A stretch of 64,000 nt of DNA from NCBI GenBank assembly GCA_019914995.1, contig CM034142.1:3305031-3369030 (forward strand), in the 5' to 3' direction. Source of the stretch: Acanthochlamys bracteata. Taxonomy: Eukaryota; Streptophyta; Magnoliopsida; Pandanales; Velloziaceae. Shown one piece after another: positions 59,653-64,000 of the stretch. The notes beneath the pieces are model-generated. The model saw only the letters and a program-made list of their open reading frames with translations. It ran no database searches and was not told the DNA's origin. The position numbers were made by a program, and so were the translations under genes. Each line of letters opens with the position of its first letter. The first letter of the stretch is position 1.

Positions 59653-59999
59653 CATTATATTCATAAGTAATTTTTCAGCACACATTCACGGATAAGCTTT
59701 TCAAAGCCTTTCACCACACATACTCATTTTCTATCTCCATCTTGATCACTGTCTACCTCATCTGCATCTTTGAAATGTTGATCATTGATTTGAATCTACA
59801 AATAGAAATAACAGGGTCCAAGACACTAATAAGGCACACTGCAGAATTCTGAAGCGACATCGATAGATACTAAAGTAAGATTACTTGTCTTGACAGGCTA
59901 AGCCTAAAGGAGAAAAGATAGTTATGGAACAAATACTATTTCAACAGAGTAAATTCATGTCAAATCAACATATATATTTTCTTTTTATGTTATCTTAAT
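59653..59999. other. Intergenic stretch, nothing recognised
   Basis: Gene-free sequence between the inverted-repeat element and the MITE cluster. 'cattttctatctccatcttgatc' gives a pyrimidine-rich patch, but no motif is convincing. Confidence 0.4.
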
Positions 60000-60190
60000 C
60001 AAAACGTCGGATGGAGGTCGAATCACGGACCGATTGAGCTAAATTTTTGTCAGCATATTTTAAACTCCTAATTATTTATATCTAACAGTGAAAATTAGAT
60101 TTAGATGTCTCCTTAGCCAAAAATAGCTAAGGAGTGCGCATGGAGTGTAGGAGTGCATGCATCCTATCCCATATATATATGGGATAGAAT
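60000..60190 (+). mobile_element. Foldback MITE family, single-arm copy
   Basis: Contains 'ggatggaggtcgaatcacgg', 'attgagctaaatttttgtca', 'tatctaacagtgaaaattaga' and ends in 'cctatcccatatatatatgggatag'. The order follows the right arm of the neighbouring palindrome at 60,410-60,625 with considerable divergence. A short palindrome 'ccttagccaaaaatagctaagg' at 60,111-60,132 takes the place of the 'ggccacttttgaccgg' stem. Confidence 0.65.
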
Positions 60191-60625
60191 ATATGCACAT
60201 GTCATCTTACAAGCACATGTGTGCACATGCCGGCCAAAAGTGGCCGGCAAGATCTCCAAACCCAACCTCCTCCTTTTGGATATGAAGAACCATGAGATGA
60301 GAACATGTTGATAAAGTTTCAACTCAATCAGAATACGAACCGACCTCTATCGGAACTCTTGATCAAAGTGATACAAAAACAAAATATATATCTTTTGTCA
60401 AATTTAACTTTTTATGTAATTTTGATCAAGAGTTCCGATAGAGGTCGATTCGTATTCCAATTGAGCTGAAATTTTATCAACATGTTCTCAACTCATGTTT
60501 CTTTATATCCAACGGTGAAGATTAGATTTGGAGATCTCGTCGGCCACTTTTGACCGGCATGTGCACACATGTGCCTCTATGATAGCATGTGCCTATATCC
60601 TATTCCTATATATATATGTATATGT
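60165..60625. mobile_element. Palindromic foldback MITE
   Basis: The left arm (cacatgtgtgcacatgccgg, ggccggcaagatctccaaa, aaccgacctctatcggaactcttgatcaaa) is the reverse complement of the right arm (ttgatcaagagttccgatagaggtcg, gatttggagatctcgtcgg, ccggcatgtgcacacatgtg). The arms are about 190-200 bases with an AT-rich loop near 60,372-60,410. The element is bounded by 'ctatatatatat'-type segments. Nearly the whole element would fold into one hairpin. It has no coding potential, and the class of its source transposon is unknown. Confidence 0.85.
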
Positions 60626-60669
60626 ATATATCGACATGACAATAATAAGACACTATATATATCTGAATT

Positions 60670-60846
60670 TTTTTTCTTTTTTGTCCTATTGATCAAGAAG
60701 TTGAATGAAGATTGATTTGTGGTTCAATTGAGCTGAAATTTTATTAACATATTCTCAACTCATAGTTCTTCATATCCAACGATAAATATCACTTTTAAGA
60801 TTTATACTAGTGGAACTGAACCGATGTGAACATAAAAACGATGTGC

Positions 60847-60860
<14 letters not shown>
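60670..60860 (+). mobile_element. Foldback MITE family, further single-arm copy
   Basis: Begins 'gtcctattgatcaagaagttgaatgaagattgatttgtggttcaattgagctgaaattttattaac' and continues 'ctcaactcatagttcttcatatccaacgataaatatcac', matching 60,415-60,530 in order. It ends at the TA microsatellite. This makes at least three copies within 900 bases plus one at 11,650. Confidence 0.7.

Positions 60861-60881
<21 letters not shown>
60850..60881. repeat. (TA)n microsatellite
   Basis: About 15-16 uninterrupted TA dinucleotides, following 'gtgcccc'. Its position at the end of a MITE copy whose family ends in TA-rich sequence suggests expansion of the element's own terminus. Confidence 0.9.
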
Positions 60882-60883
<2 letters not shown>

Positions 60884-61915
60884 CATATCATTTCTCATTT
60901 CGTTTCTTTCTCCACACCCGTTTGCTCTCACTCTCGCTCCTCCTCCGCGGCAATCATTGTCTCCATTCCGGCATCGAATGTGTTATTTTTTTCGTCTAGC
61001 ATCCTTCATTTGCTGCCGTTCATCCTCTGGATAATTTGCTTAATTAATTCAGATAATTTGCTGCTTGGTTAGGTATGATTTTGAAAAGGAATTGTCTCAA
61101 ATGATCATAACTTTTATTTAGTCTCTTGATATAGTCATTTGATTTATGTGTTTTGTAGTTAATAAATTCAATATCTGAAAGGGATTAATCGGACGAAAAA
61201 TTTACTATTGATTAAGCTATGGATCAATATTTTACTTCAAGAAGAATGGAATCCATTGATTTTCTAGAATTCATTGGGTGTTTTAGTTTATGTTTTTTTT
61301 TCTAAATTACAAGTTTGAGCAGTTGATCAATTATTATTTGGAATTGTTTGTAAATTTTTCTGCTAGGATGAGTAAGTACGATGATATGGTATTTCTTATA
61401 TTCGTCCCACTCCTCATTCCATGCTTATCTAAAATTGTTTGAGAGACGTCCACGATTGCCTTAATAGGTGATTTCAATGTCGACACCGCCCAAACAAAAT
61501 TGGTTAACTTGGTTCTTAACCAATGGAGCAAGTAAGAAATTTGCTGAACCATTTTTCTGTAATTAATAGAAGATACTAAGTTATAATGATTTTGTAGGTC
61601 ATGATTCTTTCTACCATCAGTTTTTCACTTCAAACTGGTTAGGGTTCATGCCTAACCACTCTCATGGATAAGATTTCTTATTTTAGATAAAATTTTTATT
61701 ATTCGACTAATTAATATCAACAGATAATATTAGCTTAATACAGACTAATATATAATGCAAAATAATTGATGAAATTGAAATTATAGATGCATTCATCTGA
61801 AAGATAATACAGATGTAAATTCCATGCATCATTCATTAGAAACAACTAGTAAAAAGATATACTAATTAAATAAGTCGGTTACCCATGCATTGGATTCTTC
61901 TCCTTCGGTAGCTCT
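60882..61915. other. Stretch with a pyrimidine-rich leader-like patch, no gene resolved
   Basis: 60,895-61,035 is C- and T-rich ('ctttctccacacccg', 'ctctcactctcgctcctcctccgcgg'), as in plant 5' leaders, and stands out from its AT-rich surroundings. No convincing coding exon follows on the plus strand. A minus-strand open frame at 61,334-61,552 (RTKLTNFVWAVSTLKSP and following) has balanced composition and may be a relic of a coding sequence, but I do not recognise it. Confidence 0.35.
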
Positions 61916-61924
61916 TTATATATA
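61916..61924 (+). promoter_or_regulatory. TATA box of the defensin-like relic
   Basis: The sequence tatatatag sits about 80 bases ahead of the start codon at 62,003, a normal spacing for a plant TATA promoter with a short leader. The intervening sequence is C- and T-rich, as usual near plant transcription starts. Confidence 0.5.
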
Positions 61925-62002
61925 GCTTCCTAGGCTCTCCTATATCCAGACACCTCACCTTCAAAACACTTGTTGACAATAACCAAGATTGTCCCAAAGA
62001 CC

Positions 62003-62381
62003 ATGCTCATCACCATGGTTGTGGTTCTCCTCCTTGCATCACCATGTGATTCCGGATCAGCATAATATAATACATCAGGCTCTCATCTATCAGTTTACAT
62101 TTTCGAATAGCATCACTAAAACCTCCTAACTAGTCGTTGGAAGACTATTACATAAATGCTAGCTATAGTACATTGTTTTTGGTTTATGATTGTAGGTATG
62201 GGGCTTTCCCATTGTTTCGGAGATTTATGTAGGAAATCAGTGTAGGAAGAGTGCTGATTGCCTCCATATGTGTCTAGGACATTGTCAATCAATAAAGTGC
62301 ATCCAAAAAGTTATGTTTGTGCCACAACTGCATTCCAAAGTTTCGCTCTTCTTCCAAAAGATATTCATGAATTCAAATTAG
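62003..62381 (+). pseudogene. Relic of a defensin-like cysteine-rich secreted peptide gene
   Basis: A start codon at 62,003 opens a 20-codon signal-peptide-like frame (MLITMVVVLLLASPCDSGSA). A second exon-like frame begins at a good acceptor (tatgattgtag, 62,185-62,195) and includes YVGNQCRKSADCLHMCLG followed by more cysteines, with spacing C-x5-C-x3-C-x3-C-x4-C. Two-exon structure, with a signal peptide in exon 1 and a cysteine cluster in exon 2, is the standard layout of plant defensin-like genes, whose products are secreted and act in defence or pollen-pistil signalling. No clear splice donor follows the first exon, and the cysteine pattern of the family is not complete in this frame, so the gene looks broken, with a small number of breaks. 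Treated as a fossil. Confidence 0.5.
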
Positions 62382-64000
62382 ATCGAACCACTTGCAAATT
62401 TACAATGATTTTTACGGTTGGAAAATTGTTTTAGGCTTGAGTTAGCTAGCCCAATGAAAATTTATTAGCCACTAGCTCGAAGCCAGCTGGATGCATAGAA
62501 AGATATGAATAAAACATTGTAAGGAAAACCTTTGAAGTTATTACAATAGTTCACATTCCATTTCCTTTATTGTGTGTACTTTGGGCTAGCACTTTGTTTT
62601 AGAATGTTTTCTTGCTGCATTTGAACAGTTAATGAAGGTTAGAGATCAACAAGATGATTTTAGCCTTTACTTCAGAAAAAATCGTTTCATAAATATATGG
62701 CTTTAATCTCCAACTTAATAATGTGGAAATTGTCAAATTGTTATTCCAGTGAAATGGTTTTTCTTTATAAATTCTTTCTTGGGCTTTAAAAGGATTTCAG
62801 TACTTGGATTTTATTGATGTCAACTAGCTGCTTTAGGAAGGTCATTCTTTTGCTAATAGAAGCAGTTCTTTATTGGAGTTTATATGAGAGCTTTTACGTT
62901 TCATACTTCCTCTTCACTATGCTCTTAAAAGATTTAGTTTTGAAATGAGAGGCTTCGGTAGGGTACATTGTATCTATTAAAAAACACAATGGCTACAACT
63001 GAAACTCAGAGCTTATGCAATTGAGAAGAAAGAGATGGGACTTACAAGAGTTTTTTCTTTTAAAGAGGAATAGAAATTAAGTAGGTCCATTGTTGCATTT
63101 TATCGGTCATTGATTTGTGTTTTAATTTGCTTTTGAAAGTTTGAAATATACCATCTTATGAACGCAGTCTAGGAGAGAAAAAGCTTGTATCTTGATTAGA
63201 TCTTTACTTTAGGTTAAGGACCTTGCTAATTAAGTATCAAAGCAACTCAGTCTATTCATAGATGATTGATTAGCAAGACTTGTCCATTCACAGGAAGTGC
63301 ACTTCAAGTACGTTTGAGTTCGACTTATCTGTATAATTTTTTGATGATCTTCTGATGAACCGTCAAATAATTCCCAAAACTGTCAAACATGAAACCTCTG
63401 CAGCTTCTACGTATTTAAGTACTCCAATAGTTTTGATTTTTATTTTGAAAGCCATAAACATATATTTTTGTAGTTTGGAGACCGGACATTCTATTTCCCG
63501 AGGACTAAAAATAGACTCCATTAAAGAAGTAAGATGTAGGGAATGTTTGAGAGTGCCTATGATAAAGAGCTTTTCTAGAATGAGAAGTATTTTGAAAATT
63601 TTCTAAAAAACAAACTTAAATTTTACCTAAACAATAATAAAATTTATACATATAAAGATTGAATGGCATGCAAATTCCAATACTTTCTAATTTTTTTTTT
63701 CTAAATTCTATAGTAGAGCTCAATAATAACTAGCTTTCTTAATAACGCATCTCTATACATTAAAGTTCACATTAGCGGCTAACTTGTTAGGCATCGCAAG
63801 TGATTAAACTTTTAACCTTGGGAAACATGTAGCAATTCATCAGCTAAAGATCAACGATCAATTGCACAATGGAGTTTTGGAATATTGACTATGAAATTCC
63901 TTAACATGCTAACGTATGTATCCAATACAGTACTTTCACATACAAGCAACAAGTATAACATATATAGAACATTGGTAAAAGTTTTACGAAGAGGGAGTCA
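62382..64000. other. Intergenic stretch to the window end, nothing recognised
   Basis: AT-rich sequence without domain, RNA gene or clear repeat. An 83-codon frame at 63,355-63,606 has ordinary composition but no motif, no splice context and no promoter that I can support. The right edge of the window cuts no recognised feature. Confidence 0.4.

Noticed and set aside
61334-61552. 72-codon minus-strand frame as a real gene
   Set aside because: Composition is plausible, but I recognise no family and see no promoter or splice context, so it is only mentioned within the intergenic entry.

Overview
The window is nuclear DNA of a flowering plant, species not identifiable from the sequence, from a draft assembly (one run of 100 Ns at 16,921-17,020). 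The evidence is a mix of plant-specific elements: badnavirus-like endogenous pararetroviruses, a Ty3/gypsy chromovirus with a gag coiled coil and a chromodomain, a Ty1/copia gag relic holding a solo LTR, a FAR1/MULE-type transposase relic, RTE-type LINE ends with the plant 'TTGTTGTTGTTG' tail, and several foldback or inverted-repeat elements. I see no intact protein-coding host gene, tRNA or rRNA. The sequence is AT-rich, and most long open frames in it are chance products of AT-rich repeats.

Layout. 1-4,860: an old badnavirus-like copy on the minus strand, cut by the window start (protease, coat protein, movement protein, two or three small upstream frames). 4,945-5,765: scrambled pieces of the same family on the plus strand. 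5,766-8,668: unresolved non-coding sequence. 8,669-11,635: an internally deleted chromovirus with both LTRs, minus strand. 11,650-13,940: a MITE relic and a broken two-exon host gene (minus). 13,945-16,030: a copia gag relic split by a 1,469-bp solo LTR that has a perfect 5-bp target duplication. 16,440-22,650: a second, plus-strand badnavirus-like copy running from the movement protein to the 3' promoter-like region.

22,665-58,135 is the most striking part. Two inverted-repeat arms (about 1 kb each, the right one split by a 2.2-kb segment) bracket about 31 kb. Inside lie some 18 kb of decayed AT-rich DNA with internal duplications and LINE relics, then about 12.8 kb of a tandem array whose roughly 2-kb unit is a dimer of two related roughly 1-kb halves. 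One array unit carries an inverted copy of sequence from 8 kb upstream. The 2.2-kb segment in the right arm holds a badnavirus coat-protein scrap directly abutting a decayed FAR1/MULE transposase.

58,136-64,000: a non-autonomous element with long terminal inverted repeats (58,787-59,652), a cluster of foldback MITE copies (60,000-60,860), a TA microsatellite, and a relic of a defensin-like cysteine-rich peptide gene with its TATA box (61,916-62,381).

No metabolic or regulatory pathway is encoded. The window reads as a heterochromatin-like graveyard built by repeated insertion, inversion and local amplification. All homology calls are from reading motifs and comparing stretches by eye; identities and ages are not computed.
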